This document shows, in pieces, positions 36,687 to 47,216 of a stretch of 64,000 nt of DNA. The first letter of the stretch is position 1, and each line of letters starts with the position of its first letter. The notes below the pieces were generated by a model. That model was not told the DNA's origin and ran no database searches. It saw only the letters and a program-made list of their open reading frames with translations. This DNA comes from Pediococcus parvulus. Lineage in GTDB: Bacteria; Bacillota; Bacilli; Lactobacillales; Lactobacillaceae. Both the position numbers and the translations under genes were made by a program. Location: positions 89,193 through 153,192 of the forward strand of contig NZ_BJWE01000001.1 in the NCBI RefSeq assembly GCF_007990205.1. The letters run 5' to 3'.

Positions 36687-37358
36687 CTATTTATGTTGCT
36701 TAGCAAGTTTATAAACTGGATCCAATCTATTTTGTAACCAGCCTAAAACTAAATCAGAAATAATAGCCATTAAAGCTGTTGGCAATGCGCCAGCTAAGAT
36801 AATGGCACCACCATTTGTTGCATTAGTCCCACGGATAATAATATCTCCAAGACCACCAGCACCAACGAAGGTCCCGATTGCGGTAATTCCAATTGCTAGA
36901 ACCAAAGCGTTTCTTATACCGGCCATAATGACCGACATTGAAAGTGGCAGTTCAACCATGTACAGCATTTGAAAGCGAGTCATTCCCATTCCCTTTCCGG
37001 AATCAAGGATACTGGCATCCACACTCTGCATACCACTGTATGTGTTTTTTATAATGGGTAACAACGCATATAAAAAGACGGTTGCAATAACTGTGTTAAC
37101 ACCCAGTCCTAAGCCCAGCATGATAATAGACAACATTGCCAAGGAAGGAACCGTTTGAATCACATTGGCGATGCCAATTACGGTTGCACTCAGTTTTGAG
37201 TGCCGGGCAATCAAAATACCTAAAGGAATTCCCACGATTGCAGCAAACACAACTCCATAAATGGAAATTAGGAAATGACGATCAAACTGAGTAAGCACAT
37301 ATAAACCGTTATGAGAAAAATAATAAGCCAATTGTTGAAAAGTGTTTAAGTTTTCCAT
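36687..37358 (-). CDS. opuCD: Osmoprotectant ABC transporter permease (OpuCD type)
   Basis: 223 residues, about six membrane helices. The BPD_transp_1 domain has GIPLGILIARH, NVIQTVPSLAML and the EAA-type loop DSGKGMGMTRFQMLYMVELPL, read in parts. I chose the ATG right after the opuCC stop (MENLNTFQQ), with AAGGATG upstream. Longer starts overlap opuCC. It is the last gene of opuCA-CB-CC-CD and imports glycine betaine, carnitine or choline-like solutes with the binding protein. Confidence 0.92.
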   Translation of the reverse strand: MENLNTFQQLAYYFSHNGLYVLTQFDRHFLISIYGVVFAAIVGIPLGILIARHSKLSATVIGIANVIQTVPSLAMLSIIMLGLGLGVNTVIATVFLYALLPIIKNTYSGMQSVDASILDSGKGMGMTRFQMLYMVELPLSMSVIMAGIRNALVLAIGITAIGTFVGAGGLGDIIIRGTNATNGGAIILAGALPTALMAIISDLVLGWLQNRLDPVYKLAKQHK

Positions 37359-37359
37359 T

Positions 37360-38295
37360 CTATTTCCCATCCTTTCCATCAAAATAGTTATGTTGTTCTA
37401 AGAATTGTTTAGCAACCACCTGAGGCTCAATTAAATCATTATCAACTTTAGCATTCAACGTTTGCATCGTGGTTAACGAAATTTTTCCCTTTAGTTTAAG
37501 CAGAACCTTTTTCAATTCTGGATGTTCTTTAAGAACTTTGTCTGTTGCTAAAGGACTTGCATTATAAGGCGGGAAGAATTGTTTATTATCCTTCAGAACT
37601 TTCAAATCATAACTTTTAATCCGCCCATCAGTTGAATAACCTAATACCGCGTTCATTTTACCGGACTGAACCGCACTATAGACTAAACCAATCTGCATTG
37701 GATAAACCTTTTCAAATTGAAAGCCATAGACCTGAGTAAATCCAGTATAGCCATCCCCTTTTCGGTTAACCCAAATTTGGTCGGCACCAACGGTCATTTT
37801 GGGAGCCAAATTCTTTAAATCACTAACAGTTTTTAAATTCTCTTTTCGAGCTAATTTACCGGTCACCATAAATGCATAAGTATCAGCAAAACCGTAAGAC
37901 GGAAAATAAGTCATATGGTATTTTTCTTGAAAAATCTTGCGAACCTTCCGTGTCGTAACCGAAGGACTTTTGATAGCATCTTGACCAAAAATAGTAGTGA
38001 GATCCGTTCCGTTATATCGAACGGCCGAAATATCAGCATTATCATTTTTAAGCGCTTGGAAACTTACAGAACCAGATCCCAAATTATTAATCAAAGTTGT
38101 TTTTAAATTGGTATCATGCTGAATCAAATCAGAAATCATATACGCCATAATTTGTTGTTCAGTTGTATTTTGGGTTGCAATTCGTACCGTATCCTGGGAT
38201 GACGAGTTTAGGCCGGGGAATCCGCAACCGCTCAAGATAAACGTTGAAACAAATAGTAATATTCCAACCTTCAAAAATCGTGTTATTTTTTTCAT
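37360..38295 (-). CDS. opuCC: Osmoprotectant-binding lipoprotein (OpuCC type)
   Basis: 311 residues. A signal peptide with lipobox LSGC (21-24) makes it a membrane-anchored solute-binding protein outside the cell. The body matches OpuAC-type quaternary-amine binding proteins (KNLAPKMTVGADQIWVNR, YGFQFEKVYPMQIGLVYSA, VLGYSTDGRIKSYDL, each in parts). AAAGGGGAT precedes the ATG. It lies between the two permease genes. Confidence 0.92.
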   Translation of the reverse strand: MKKITRFLKVGILLFVSTFILSGCGFPGLNSSSQDTVRIATQNTTEQQIMAYMISDLIQHDTNLKTTLINNLGSGSVSFQALKNDNADISAVRYNGTDLTTIFGQDAIKSPSVTTRKVRKIFQEKYHMTYFPSYGFADTYAFMVTGKLARKENLKTVSDLKNLAPKMTVGADQIWVNRKGDGYTGFTQVYGFQFEKVYPMQIGLVYSAVQSGKMNAVLGYSTDGRIKSYDLKVLKDNKQFFPPYNASPLATDKVLKEHPELKKVLLKLKGKISLTTMQTLNAKVDNDLIEPQVVAKQFLEQHNYFDGKDGK

Positions 38296-38308
38296 TGCGA
38301 TCCCCTTT

Positions 38309-38947
38309 CTATGATCTTACATTACTTGTCGTTTTAGGGGTGAGCCAAGCTTCTAGTTTGGCTAATAGCCAGTCAACCAACAAAGCTAACAAAATAACTG
38401 GAATGGATCCTCCTAAAATCAAATCAGTACGGTATAGGTTTAAACCATTAAAAATAAAGTCACCTAAACCGCCAGCACCAATATAAGAAGCTAACGCAGT
38501 CCACGCAATGACGTAGGTAGCAGACAAACGAATACCACTCATAATAACCGGAACCGCCATTGGCAACTCCAGCTTTATTATAGACTGCATATTTGTCATA
38601 CCCATCCCTTTTGCTGCATCCTTTAAACTAGCATCCACACCGTTCAAGCCCAAATACGTGTTACGTAAAATTGGCAAAAGCGAGTAGATAAATAAGGCAA
38701 CAATGGCCGGCAGCGCACCAATTCCAAAAAGCGGAATCATCATCGCTAACAATGCTAAAGCGGGAACCGTCTGTAGGACACTTGCTATTTCAATAATGAT
38801 CGACGAAGCTTTCTTTAATCGGGTCAATGCCACTCCTAAAGGAACTGCAACTATCACGCCTAAACCAAGGGCAATTCCAGAAATATAAATATGTTGCCAA
38901 ATTTTATAAAGTAACTGACCCCCGTATGTTTGGATAAAAATAATCAC
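38309..38947 (-). CDS. opuCB: Osmoprotectant ABC transporter permease (OpuCB type)
   Basis: 212 residues with about six membrane helices. [27 protein letters not shown] and [13 protein letters not shown] (EAA loop) identify the family. It resembles opuCD in the same operon, as expected for the two-permease design. Its ATG overlaps the opuCA stop (ATGA). Confidence 0.93.
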   Translation of the reverse strand: MIIFIQTYGGQLLYKIWQHIYISGIALGLGVIVAVPLGVALTRLKKASSIIIEIASVLQTVPALALLAMMIPLFGIGALPAIVALFIYSLLPILRNTYLGLNGVDASLKDAAKGMGMTNMQSIIKLELPMAVPVIMSGIRLSATYVIAWTALASYIGAGGLGDFIFNGLNLYRTDLILGGSIPVILLALLVDWLLAKLEAWLTPKTTSNVRS

Positions 38948-40140
38948 GATTTATCGTCACCCGCCTCTACTTTTTCAGCTGGCTTGGTATCCTCTTTCTT
39001 TTTATCATGTGTTTGCGTATCAGAATCTCCCCAAAGCGCATCATACACAATATCAACTAAAGAAGCCCGGGTCACAATTCCAACCAACTTCTTGTTTTCA
39101 TCAACAACTGGAACGTTTTTATAACCGCGCTTCAAGATTCGTTCAACCGTATCTCGAATAATAGAATTTTCATTTACATAAAATACTTTTCGTGTCATCA
39201 CATCATCAACACTAGTTGCCGTATTGTAGTTATAGTCAATCTGCTCAATGCCAACATAACCCTTCAGGACACCAGTATCATCAGTGACAAGTAAAGTATC
39301 AACTCGTTTTTCATGCATTAGCTTTAAAGCTTCTTTTAATGATCTACCTGGTGTAATCGAAACGGCGTTGTTATACATCACTTGGCCAACCGTGGTAATA
39401 CTTGGTCTAGCCTGAATTAAGCGGTCTTTTCCAATTAAATTCTCGACGAACTCATTTGCAGGATGGCGCAAAATTTCATCCGGTGTGGCTACTTGAATCA
39501 TTTTTCCATGACTCATGACCACAATGCGAGTAGCCAATTTTAAAGCTTCATCCATATCATGCGTCACAAATATTAACGTCTTCCCTAAACGCATTTGCAA
39601 ATCTTTCACAAAGTCCTGTAAAGACTCACGTGTAATGGGATCCAATGCTCCAAATGGCTCATCCATTAAAATTAAATCTTGATCTGCTGCTAAGGCACGA
39701 ACAACCCCAATTCGTTGTTGTTGTCCTCCTGATAATTCAGATGGATAACGATCCAAAAATTCTTCTGGTAATTTAACCATTTTAATCATTTCTTTAGCAC
39801 GTTCGTTACGTTTTTCTTCAGACCATTTAAGTAATTTTGGCACAATTGTAATATTATCGCGAATTGTCATGTGAGGCATTAACCCAATATTTTGGATAAC
39901 ATACCCAATCTTACGGCGTAACTTAACGGGATCCGCTTTTAAAACGTCTTCCCCATTTAATTTAATTGAACCTTCGGTAGGGTTCAACATTCGATTAATC
40001 ATCCGCATCGTCGTTGTCTTTCCAGAACCTGAAGTCCCGATAAAACAAATAAACTCACCTTTTTTAACATCGAGATTAAAGTCATCGACGGCCTTATTTC
40101 CACCGTAAATCTTTGAAAGATGTTTCATCTCTAAAAACAC
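38944..40140 (-). CDS. opuCA: Osmoprotectant ABC transporter ATPase with CBS pair (OpuCA type)
   Basis: 398 residues. Walker [15 protein letters not shown], signature [16 protein letters not shown] and Walker [13 protein letters not shown] are intact. Two CBS domains at about 255-375 probably sense ionic strength or nucleotides. An acidic/Lys tail follows. I prefer the GTG at 40140 (reading [14 protein letters not shown]) because GGAG lies 9 bases before it. An ATG five codons earlier has no good site. It is first in the operon. Confidence 0.92.
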   Translation of the reverse strand: MFLEMKHLSKIYGGNKAVDDFNLDVKKGEFICFIGTSGSGKTTTMRMINRMLNPTEGSIKLNGEDVLKADPVKLRRKIGYVIQNIGLMPHMTIRDNITIVPKLLKWSEEKRNERAKEMIKMVKLPEEFLDRYPSELSGGQQQRIGVVRALAADQDLILMDEPFGALDPITRESLQDFVKDLQMRLGKTLIFVTHDMDEALKLATRIVVMSHGKMIQVATPDEILRHPANEFVENLIGKDRLIQARPSITTVGQVMYNNAVSITPGRSLKEALKLMHEKRVDTLLVTDDTGVLKGYVGIEQIDYNYNTATSVDDVMTRKVFYVNENSIIRDTVERILKRGYKNVPVVDENKKLVGIVTRASLVDIVYDALWGDSDTQTHDKKKEDTKPAEKVEAGDDKS

Positions 40141-40260
40141 GTACGTCAACTCCATTCTTTTTTAAGTACAACTGAGTCTATCGTATCGTACATGGGCCCC
40201 TTTCTGCAAACGTTATGGCCAATTAATTAACTAAAAGGCCGCCCTATCAGTCCTCAGAAA

Positions 40261-40312
40261 AAAATAAAAAAGAGTTTTCTAAGATGTATGGGCCATCTTA
40301 AGAAGCTCTTTT
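40261..40312 (-). terminator. Terminator formed by the end of recN
   Basis: On the minus strand AAGAG and CTTAAGATG pair with CATCTTAG and CTCTT, then TTTTTATTTTTTT. The last codons of recN and its stop are inside the hairpin. Confidence 0.8.
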
Positions 40313-41964
40313 GCATGTTGAATACTTAATTTTGTAACTGTACTACCTGCCAACATTCTGGCCAACTCTTGTACCCGACCGTTTTCATTCAAGTCACTCA
40401 ATTTTGTTTCTGTACGGCCACCTTTTACTGCCTTTGAGACAAAGAATTGATGATCTGCTTCTGCGGCCACTTGTGGCAAATGGGTGATACATAAAACCTG
40501 CGAGTAACTTGCAATAAGCTTGATTTTCTCAGCAATAGCTTGCGCAACCCGGCCACTAACACCTGTATCTACTTCATCAAAGATAATGCTAGTAACACCC
40601 TGTGATTTTGCAAAAATTGTCTTCAACGCCAACATAATTCGAGAAAGCTCTCCACCAGATGCGATCCTAGACAACGGCCCCATAGACTCGCCGGGATTGG
40701 TTCGCAGATAAAACTCAACATTGTCAATTCCAGTCGATTTAAATTTCAAACCAGCAGATTCATCGAAGTGCACTTCAAATTCGGCCTTATCCATATACAG
40801 TTGTTTTAGTTGGTCATGAACTGCAACCTGTAACTTACTTGCTGCTTGTTTACGAGTTGTCGATAATTGAAGGGCAATTTTTTTGAGCTGTTCTTGAATC
40901 GTCTCTAATTGAGATTCCATTTGGTCTTCATCAGATTCTGAATCAACCATGCTATGAAGTTCCTCAGAAGCTTTTTGATCATAAGCTAAAATTTGTTGAA
41001 TATTATCGCCATATTTCTTTTTAAGTTGATAAATCTCTTCTAACCGTTTTTCTACCTGGTCTAGCTTGCCTTCATCCCACTCCATATTTTCCAGCTCACC
41101 ACTAATATCACTTGTGGCATCTTGTAACTGATAATAAGCTGAGGAAATAATATTTGAGATGTTTTTATATTTATCATCAATATTTTCAATATCACGCAAA
41201 GCATTCATCGCTTCACCGGTACTATCAATTGCCCCAGCAGACTCCTCATTTTCCAAAGCTAACTGTGCAGTTTGAAGGGCCGTGCTAATTTTTTGGAAGT
41301 TTTCTAAAAGTTCCTTTTGAGAATTAAGTTGTTCTTCTTCACCAACCTGCAGATTAGCATCTTCAATTTCTTTAACTTGAAAGCGAAGCATATCAACTCT
41401 TTGTGCCCATTCCTTTTCGTTAGCCTTTTTGCGATTAAATTTTTGTTTTAAATTTTGGAAATGTTCGTACTTTTGCTGATACTGTTTTAAAAGAGGTTGG
41501 ATACCATTACGTGCGAACTCATCCAGCATACCCAAATGTTTCTCAGGCTGCATTAGTTCTTGATGCTCATTTTGCCCATGAATATCAATGAGGGTTTCAC
41601 CGATTTTTTTTAGAATGGTTGTGTTAACTAAAGAACCGTTAATTCGACACACATTACGACCACTTGCTTGAATCTCTCTTTGTAAAATTAAAGTCGGATC
41701 CGCATGTTCAATTCCATATTGGTCTAATAACGCCAAGGTATCAGGATTTTTATCCATACTAAACATACCTTGCAAAACAGCCTTTTTAGTCCCCTTACGG
41801 ATAAAATCAACCGATCCGCGACCGCCTGCAAGCAATCCAACAGCATCAATAATAATCGATTTTCCTGCACCTGTTTCACCAGTCAAAACGGTCATTCCAG
41901 AATTAAATTCAATATTCAATTTTTCAATAATTGCAAAGTTTCGAATTGATAATTCCTGCAGCAT
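40279..41964 (-). CDS. recN: DNA repair protein RecN
   Basis: 561 residues. An SMC-like ATPase that gathers broken ends during double-strand break repair. Walker A GETGAGKSIIIDAV, two coiled coils (about 155-240 and 290-370), signature RIASGGELSRIMLALK and Walker B IIFDEVDTGVSG. GAGGTG lies before the ATG. argR lies 31 bases upstream, and the argR-recN pair is common in Firmicutes. No LexA box is seen nearby. Confidence 0.97.
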   Translation of the reverse strand: MLQELSIRNFAIIEKLNIEFNSGMTVLTGETGAGKSIIIDAVGLLAGGRGSVDFIRKGTKKAVLQGMFSMDKNPDTLALLDQYGIEHADPTLILQREIQASGRNVCRINGSLVNTTILKKIGETLIDIHGQNEHQELMQPEKHLGMLDEFARNGIQPLLKQYQQKYEHFQNLKQKFNRKKANEKEWAQRVDMLRFQVKEIEDANLQVGEEEQLNSQKELLENFQKISTALQTAQLALENEESAGAIDSTGEAMNALRDIENIDDKYKNISNIISSAYYQLQDATSDISGELENMEWDEGKLDQVEKRLEEIYQLKKKYGDNIQQILAYDQKASEELHSMVDSESDEDQMESQLETIQEQLKKIALQLSTTRKQAASKLQVAVHDQLKQLYMDKAEFEVHFDESAGLKFKSTGIDNVEFYLRTNPGESMGPLSRIASGGELSRIMLALKTIFAKSQGVTSIIFDEVDTGVSGRVAQAIAEKIKLIASYSQVLCITHLPQVAAEADHQFFVSKAVKGGRTETKLSDLNENGRVQELARMLAGSTVTKLSIQHAKELLKMAHTS

Positions 41965-41995
41965 GTTTTCACCTCAACCTATTTGATTGCTCGAC

Positions 41996-42451
41996 TCAAT
42001 TCGTTAGCATTTCTGAAATTAATTGTTTAATGGTACCTACGCCTTCTATACTAGTCGTCACGACCAACACTGAGCCATCATCACTAATGGCACCTAAAAC
42101 ATCACTACTATTTAGTTGATTTAGCAAACTAGCTATGGCAGGACCACTCCCTGGCTGAACCGCCAAAAAAATAAAAGTTGCATTACTGGTCATCTTTCGC
42201 AACGACTGTTGAAGTGTAGTTCCCAACTTTAGTTTAATATCTTCATCTTTTTTTGGTGGCAAAGCGTAATGATAGCCACCATTTTTCGAAGGTAACTTAA
42301 TTAACTGCATGTCGCGGATATCACGCGAAACTGTTGCCTGCGTGACTTCAATTCCACTCTCTCTTAAAAAAGTTACCAAATCTTCTTGCTTTTGAACATC
42401 ATTGTCAATTAGGATTTTTTGAATATGCTTCTGGCGTTCACTTTTTTTCAT
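41996..42451 (-). CDS. argR: Arginine repressor family regulator
   Basis: 151 residues. The N-terminal winged helix carries QEDLVTFLRESGIEVTQATVSRDIRDM, in parts with the ATVSRDI recognition helix. The C-terminal domain for hexamer formation and arginine binding has AVQPGSGPAIASLL and ISDDGSVLVVT. Located beside recN and a TlyA-type gene, it is the housekeeping ArgR/AhrC copy. No arginine genes are in the window. Confidence 0.95.
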   Translation of the reverse strand: MKKSERQKHIQKILIDNDVQKQEDLVTFLRESGIEVTQATVSRDIRDMQLIKLPSKNGGYHYALPPKKDEDIKLKLGTTLQQSLRKMTSNATFIFLAVQPGSGPAIASLLNQLNSSDVLGAISDDGSVLVVTTSIEGVGTIKQLISEMLTN

Positions 42452-42466
42452 TTGGCACGACCTCTT

Positions 42467-43297
42467 TTATTTCTCTTTTGTTGCGTGATTCAATTGCGCA
42501 TAGGCAGACTCTAAAGTTTTAGAAATTGAAACAGATTTCGCAATCTTAGCCTCACCATTAGTCGCAACCAAATGGGTCAAAAACTCAATATTTCCTTCGC
42601 CACCCTTAATCGGAGAAAAATCTAGCCCCACAACATTGTACCCACTTTCAACTGCCATACCAAGTGTGTTTTTTAAGACTTCCTCATGAGTTTTGGGATC
42701 ACGAATAATTCCGTGTTTGCCTACCTTATCTTTTCCTGCTTCAAATTGTGGTTTGATCAAAGCAACGACACTGCCATTTGCTTTAATAATATTTTTTAAT
42801 GGTGGTAAAATTAGTTTCAACGAAATAAAAGAAACGTCAATTGACGCAAATTCCGGTTGACCATGAGTGAAGTCGTCCAATTGAGAATATCTAAAATTAG
42901 TGTTTTCCATAACAACCACACGGGGATCTTCGCGTAATTTCCAAACTAACTGATTGGTTCCCACGTCAAGCGCATAACTTAATTTAGCACCGTTCTGAAG
43001 CATCACATCTGTAAATCCACCAGTTGAAGAACCAATGTCCAAAACTACCTTGTCCTGCACACTAATGTGAAACACTTTGAGTGCTTTTTCAAGTTTCAAT
43101 CCTCCGCGACTGACATATGGCATCTTTTTCCCTTTAAAATGTAGCTCAGTATCAACCGATATTTTACTACCAGGTTTATCCAATCGCTCTTCATTTTCTC
43201 CTAGGATTTCGCCAGCCATCACAGCACGTTTAGCCTGCTCGCGTGTATCAAACAGTCCCTGTGATACTAATAATACATCAACCCGTTCTTTTTTCAT
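42467..43297 (-). CDS. TlyA-family rRNA (cytidine-2'-O)-methyltransferase/hemolysin
   Basis: 276 residues. An S4 RNA-binding domain (about 1-62, MKKERVDVLLVSQGLFDTRE) precedes an FtsJ-like methyltransferase domain with LDIGSSTGGFTDVMLQNGA and VALIKPQFEAGK. The family (YqxC/TlyA) methylates ribosomal RNA in mycobacteria. The Firmicute target is less certain. It overlaps the polyprenyl synthase gene by four bases. Confidence 0.93.
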   Translation of the reverse strand: MKKERVDVLLVSQGLFDTREQAKRAVMAGEILGENEERLDKPGSKISVDTELHFKGKKMPYVSRGGLKLEKALKVFHISVQDKVVLDIGSSTGGFTDVMLQNGAKLSYALDVGTNQLVWKLREDPRVVVMENTNFRYSQLDDFTHGQPEFASIDVSFISLKLILPPLKNIIKANGSVVALIKPQFEAGKDKVGKHGIIRDPKTHEEVLKNTLGMAVESGYNVVGLDFSPIKGGEGNIEFLTHLVATNGEAKIAKSVSISKTLESAYAQLNHATKEK

Positions 43298-44199
43298 TTT
43301 TCTTCCTCGTTTAATTGAAAATACTCTAAGAAGCCTTGCAATAAATTCGTTGAATTCCCATTATGTTGCAATTTGTTAAGTGCTTCTCGACAATTCATGA
43401 CACACTGCATTAAATCTTTCTTGCTTTGTGTCAGTCCGCGAATGCTTGGATACGTATTTTTATGCTCTTCAGCATCCTTGTGAACAGCTTTTCCCATAGC
43501 TTTTTCTGAACTCAAAACATCCTCTAAATCATCATATATTTGAAAAGCTAGTCCAAAATTTTCAGCAAACGTAACTAAGTATTTCTGATTTATTGAACTT
43601 GTCGTTGCGATAATATTAGCGGCTTGTGCAGTATAGGTAATTAAAGCCCCCGTCTTTTGCTTATGCAATTGCTTTAATTGCATAAATGACAATTGCTTGC
43701 CTTCACCCAACACGTCAGTAGCTTGACCAGCAACCATCCCTGCAGGGCCTGCTGCATGGGCCAATGCATAAGTTAGCTGGCTCACAACTTTTGGACTAAA
43801 TTTGGTGGTCGCTATCCACTCGAAAGCTAACGTTAACAGCCCATCGCCGGCTAGGATAGCCAGTGCCTCACCATATTTTTTATGATTAGTGGGCAGCCCT
43901 CTACGCAAATCATCGTTATCCATTGCTGGTAAATCATCATGAATTAAAGAATATGTGTGTAAAAGCTCCAGCGCAGCGGCAACTTGGACACTATTGGTAT
44001 CAATGGCAGTTCCACTAACTTGTAGCATTGCTAATAGCAATAATGGCCGTAGTCTTTTTCCGCCTGCAAAAACTGAATACTGCATAGACTCGCTTAAACT
44101 TAAATTTGTCACGCTATCCGGCAAATGTTCTTTTAAAAACTGGTTCAAGACCTTAGTGTATTTTTGAATAAATGCTTGCGTTTCCACATTTTCGATCAT
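43294..44199 (-). CDS. ispA: Polyprenyl (geranyl/farnesyl) diphosphate synthase
   Basis: 301 residues. Condenses isopentenyl and allylic diphosphates. First aspartate-rich motif DDLPAMDNDD in IHDDLPAMDNDDLRRG. The second reads YDDLEDV where DDxxD is expected (DDLED), which satisfies the pattern. GKRLRPLLLL and TDVLGEGK are conserved. Likely product is farnesyl diphosphate for undecaprenyl phosphate synthesis. It is coupled to xseB upstream. Confidence 0.95.
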   Translation of the reverse strand: MIENVETQAFIQKYTKVLNQFLKEHLPDSVTNLSLSESMQYSVFAGGKRLRPLLLLAMLQVSGTAIDTNSVQVAAALELLHTYSLIHDDLPAMDNDDLRRGLPTNHKKYGEALAILAGDGLLTLAFEWIATTKFSPKVVSQLTYALAHAAGPAGMVAGQATDVLGEGKQLSFMQLKQLHKQKTGALITYTAQAANIIATTSSINQKYLVTFAENFGLAFQIYDDLEDVLSSEKAMGKAVHKDAEEHKNTYPSIRGLTQSKKDLMQCVMNCREALNKLQHNGNSTNLLQGFLEYFQLNEEEK

Positions 44200-44444
44200 T
44201 ATTTATTTGTGCCTTCAGTTGTATCATCTGATGCTTCGAACGGAACTTCTTGACCATCTTCATCCATCATTTTGGTTAACGTTTTTTCTGCGTTTTGCAA
44301 AGTGTCTTGTAAATCCTTACTCAAGACAACGCCCCGCTTAAATTCGTTTAGTGCCTTTTCAAGGGGCACATCACCCTTTTCTAAATTGGTCACAATCTCG
44401 TCTAAAGATTTTAAGTTTTCTTCAAAAGTAGGTTTTTTAGTCAT
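44199..44444 (-). CDS. xseB: Exodeoxyribonuclease VII small subunit
   Basis: 81 residues. [33 protein letters not shown] is the standard core, read in parts. The acidic C-terminus is normal. It overlaps both xseA (8 bases) and ispA (1 base), so all three are co-translated. Confidence 0.96.
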   Translation of the reverse strand: MTKKPTFEENLKSLDEIVTNLEKGDVPLEKALNEFKRGVVLSKDLQDTLQNAEKTLTKMMDEDGQEVPFEASDDTTEGTNK

Positions 44445-45789
44445 TTTTTTGTCCTCCTTGTTCTGTTTCAGTTACTTTAGCCTTGGCCGTACCATCACTC
44501 AAATGTAATTCGATTTCCGTATCAGATTTCAATTCCGAGGCTTTTTTGACAACCTTTCCCTGCCGAGTCACATAACTATATCCACGACTCATAATCTTCA
44601 ATGGGCTTAAGTAGTCTAACGCAGAAATTGAATGCTTTAGTTCAGTGGACTTAGTCGTAAATAGTGCCTGAATTCCTCTATTTAGTCTTGTTTTTAAATT
44701 TGTAACTGTCTGTTGTTCTTGCTGAATATGATTTGCTGGTGAATTCAAAAACAAAGTTTGCTGACTTTTATTTAACTGATTTTGGTAAAAATTTAAAGTG
44801 GCAGTCATATTTTGCTTTAGTCTTTCGTTCAAATAATCAAGATTTTGTACATATCCTTCATACAACCGGCGAGGATCTTGAAAAACATAGGATTGATCCA
44901 GTCGATTTAAACTTTGGCGATCTTTTTTTAACAAATTCATAAAGGCATTAAAAATTCGTGTTCGGCGCTGTGATAAATACAAAATTTCTTCACTGAGCAC
45001 CGGTGTGGCTAATTCAGCTGCCGCAGTGGGCGTTGCAGCCCTGACATCGGCAACCAAATCTGCAATCGTTGTGTCCGTTTCATGTCCAACTGAAGAAATA
45101 ATTGGAATTTTACTTGCAAAAATTGCCCTCGCAACTTGTTCTTCATTAAATGGCCACAAATCCTCAATCGAACCGCCGCCACGTCCTAAAATAATGGTAT
45201 CAAAACTACCAAGTGCATTGACTTGTTGAATGCGCGTTGTTATTTCTTTTGCAGCTTCCGTACCCTGCACTTGAGCAGGAAACAAGACCAATTGGGTAAT
45301 AGGGAACCGTCTACGTGTCGTGGTTATAATATCCCGGATAACAGCACCAGAAGGACTGGTAATAACGGCAATTCTTTTTGGGAATCGAACTAGAGGTTGT
45401 TTTGGAGCCGTAAATAATCCTTCGGCACTTAACTTCGTCTTTAACTGTTCGTATGCTTGATATAGTGCACCCACCCCATCAGGTTGCATACTGTCAATAT
45501 AAATTTGATAGCTTCCGCTTGCCTCGTAGACAGATAGCCTTCCAGTAACTAAAACTTTCATCCCGGTTTCAGGCGTAAATTTCACTTTTTCAAATGCCGA
45601 TTTAAACATAATGGCATTAATTTTTGCATGATCATCTTTCAAACTGAAATATTGGTGCGCATGCGGACGAATCCGTAAATTGGAAATTTCACCAACCAAA
45701 TAAACACGGCCTAAATACGGATCAACATCAAATTTACGTTTTATATACTGTGTTAAAGCGGTCACCGTTAGATAATTTTCTTTATCCAT
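44437..45789 (-). CDS. xseA: Exodeoxyribonuclease VII large subunit
   Basis: 450 residues. An OB-fold ([32 protein letters not shown]) binds single-stranded DNA. The catalytic domain has [27 protein letters not shown] and [19 protein letters not shown]. The ATG at 45789 (MDKENYL) is chosen with GGAG 11 bases upstream. An in-frame GTG three codons earlier is too near the site. Follows folD closely. Confidence 0.96.
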   Translation of the reverse strand: MDKENYLTVTALTQYIKRKFDVDPYLGRVYLVGEISNLRIRPHAHQYFSLKDDHAKINAIMFKSAFEKVKFTPETGMKVLVTGRLSVYEASGSYQIYIDSMQPDGVGALYQAYEQLKTKLSAEGLFTAPKQPLVRFPKRIAVITSPSGAVIRDIITTTRRRFPITQLVLFPAQVQGTEAAKEITTRIQQVNALGSFDTIILGRGGGSIEDLWPFNEEQVARAIFASKIPIISSVGHETDTTIADLVADVRAATPTAAAELATPVLSEEILYLSQRRTRIFNAFMNLLKKDRQSLNRLDQSYVFQDPRRLYEGYVQNLDYLNERLKQNMTATLNFYQNQLNKSQQTLFLNSPANHIQQEQQTVTNLKTRLNRGIQALFTTKSTELKHSISALDYLSPLKIMSRGYSYVTRQGKVVKKASELKSDTEIELHLSDGTAKAKVTETEQGGQKND

Positions 45790-46645
45790 TTTTCTCACTA
45801 CTCCATTCAGCTAATGCAACGGTTTGAGAAATTAGGGTTGTAATGGTCATTGGCCCCACTCCTTTTGGTACTGGTGTGATGTAAGAAGCCTTTCTTTCAA
45901 CCTCAGCAAAATCCACATCACCAACTAGCTTTCCATTTACATCTCGGTCCATGCCGACATCAATTACGACTGCATCCGACTTCACATCTGCTTCCTTAAT
46001 ATATTTGGCAATGCCCACAGCTACAACCAGAATATCCGCTTCTCGCGTTAGTTGAGACAAATTATGAGTATGACTGTGTGCCACTGTGACCGTCGCATTG
46101 GCATTAACCAAAAGTGCTGCCATCGGCTTACCCACGATTGTACTTCTACCAACTACAACTGCTTTTTTGCCATCTAAATCAATATGATACGCATTGAAAA
46201 TAGACATTATACCCTGGGGAGTACAAGCAATTGGGGTTTTCTCAGTATGATTTATCACTAACTTGCCAATGTTTGTTGGATGAAACCCATCTGCATCCTT
46301 TTCAGGTGCTATCGCATTTGTCACATTAAATTCGTTAATATGTGCAGGCAAAGGCAACTGGACAAGAATTGCATGAATTGTTGGATTTTCGTTATATGTT
46401 TGAATAATCTTTATGAGATCTGCTTCTGAAATTGTATCCGGAAGATTGCGAACAATCGAGTTGATTTTCATTTTTTTTGCTCGACGCTCTTTATTACGTA
46501 CATAAATTTTACTAGCCGGATCGTCACCCACTAAAATGACAACTAGTCCAGGAACAATTCCTTGGTCAGCCAAACGTTGAATCCTAACAGTTGTTGTTTT
46601 GTCAATTTCAGCTGCAAGTGCTTTACCATCCATAATAGTTGCCAT
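45782..46645 (-). CDS. folD: Bifunctional methylene-THF dehydrogenase/methenyl-THF cyclohydrolase
   Basis: 287 residues. Interconverts one-carbon folates for purine and formyl-methionine supply. Conserved KERRAKKMKI (here NKERRAKK), VQLPLPAHIN, VVVGRSTIVGKPMAALL and PVPKGVGPMT. It heads folD-xseA-xseB-ispA-tlyA-argR-recN after the terminator at 46704-46738. Confidence 0.97.
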   Translation of the reverse strand: MATIMDGKALAAEIDKTTTVRIQRLADQGIVPGLVVILVGDDPASKIYVRNKERRAKKMKINSIVRNLPDTISEADLIKIIQTYNENPTIHAILVQLPLPAHINEFNVTNAIAPEKDADGFHPTNIGKLVINHTEKTPIACTPQGIMSIFNAYHIDLDGKKAVVVGRSTIVGKPMAALLVNANATVTVAHSHTHNLSQLTREADILVVAVGIAKYIKEADVKSDAVVIDVGMDRDVNGKLVGDVDFAEVERKASYITPVPKGVGPMTITTLISQTVALAEWSSEKNG

Positions 46646-46703
46646 AAAATTACCTCTCTTGTATGTATGACTTACCTCTATAGTTTAGCATATTAGAAAA
46701 TAC

Positions 46704-46738
46704 GAAAAAACCAGAAAAAACTATTTGTTTTTTCTGGC
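46704..46738 (-). terminator. Rho-independent terminator downstream of nusB
   Basis: CCAGAAAAAAC and GTTTTTTCTGG pair exactly with a 5-base loop. On the minus strand TTTTTTC follows. It separates the efp-nusB group from folD. Confidence 0.85.
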
Positions 46739-46808
46739 TCACTTAAATTATTTATAATGGATAACTTCTTCAAAATTCATTTCTGCAAAACTATAAATTT
46801 TAGAAATT

Positions 46809-47216
46809 CTATCCCAATTTGCTTGAAAGAACGCCATTAATAAAGTTTTTTGCTGTTTCATCAGCATATTTCTTAGCTAGCTCAAGAGCTTCATTAACTG
46901 CGACCTTATCTGGGACATCCTCCACATAATTGATTTCAAAAAAAGCAATTTGTAAGATAAGATGATCTGTTCTTGCTAAACGTTCAACCGACCAAGTCTT
47001 TTTTAAAAACTTGCTAATTTCTTCATCCAACTCTTGATGATGGGTCGTCACACCATCGACAAGTTGCACAAGATAGGTTGGAACGTCTTCTGAGGTGTCA
47101 TGGTAGCTTTCTAATACTTGATGATATAAATCATCATGAGAGGCGTCTGAATTGCTGCTCAATGCAAACAAAACTTGAAAAGCAGCCTCTCGAATTTGAT
47201 GTCGATTTAAACTCAC
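46809..47216 (-). CDS. nusB: Transcription antitermination factor NusB
   Basis: 135 residues. Binds boxA RNA with S10 in rRNA antitermination. SLNRHQIREAAFQVLF, SVERLARTDHLILQIAFFEI and KVAVNEALELAKKYADETAKNFINGVL, each in parts. Overlaps the Asp23 gene (ATGA), the usual order efp-asp23-nusB. Confidence 0.96.
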   Translation of the reverse strand: MSLNRHQIREAAFQVLFALSSNSDASHDDLYHQVLESYHDTSEDVPTYLVQLVDGVTTHHQELDEEISKFLKKTWSVERLARTDHLILQIAFFEINYVEDVPDKVAVNEALELAKKYADETAKNFINGVLSSKLG

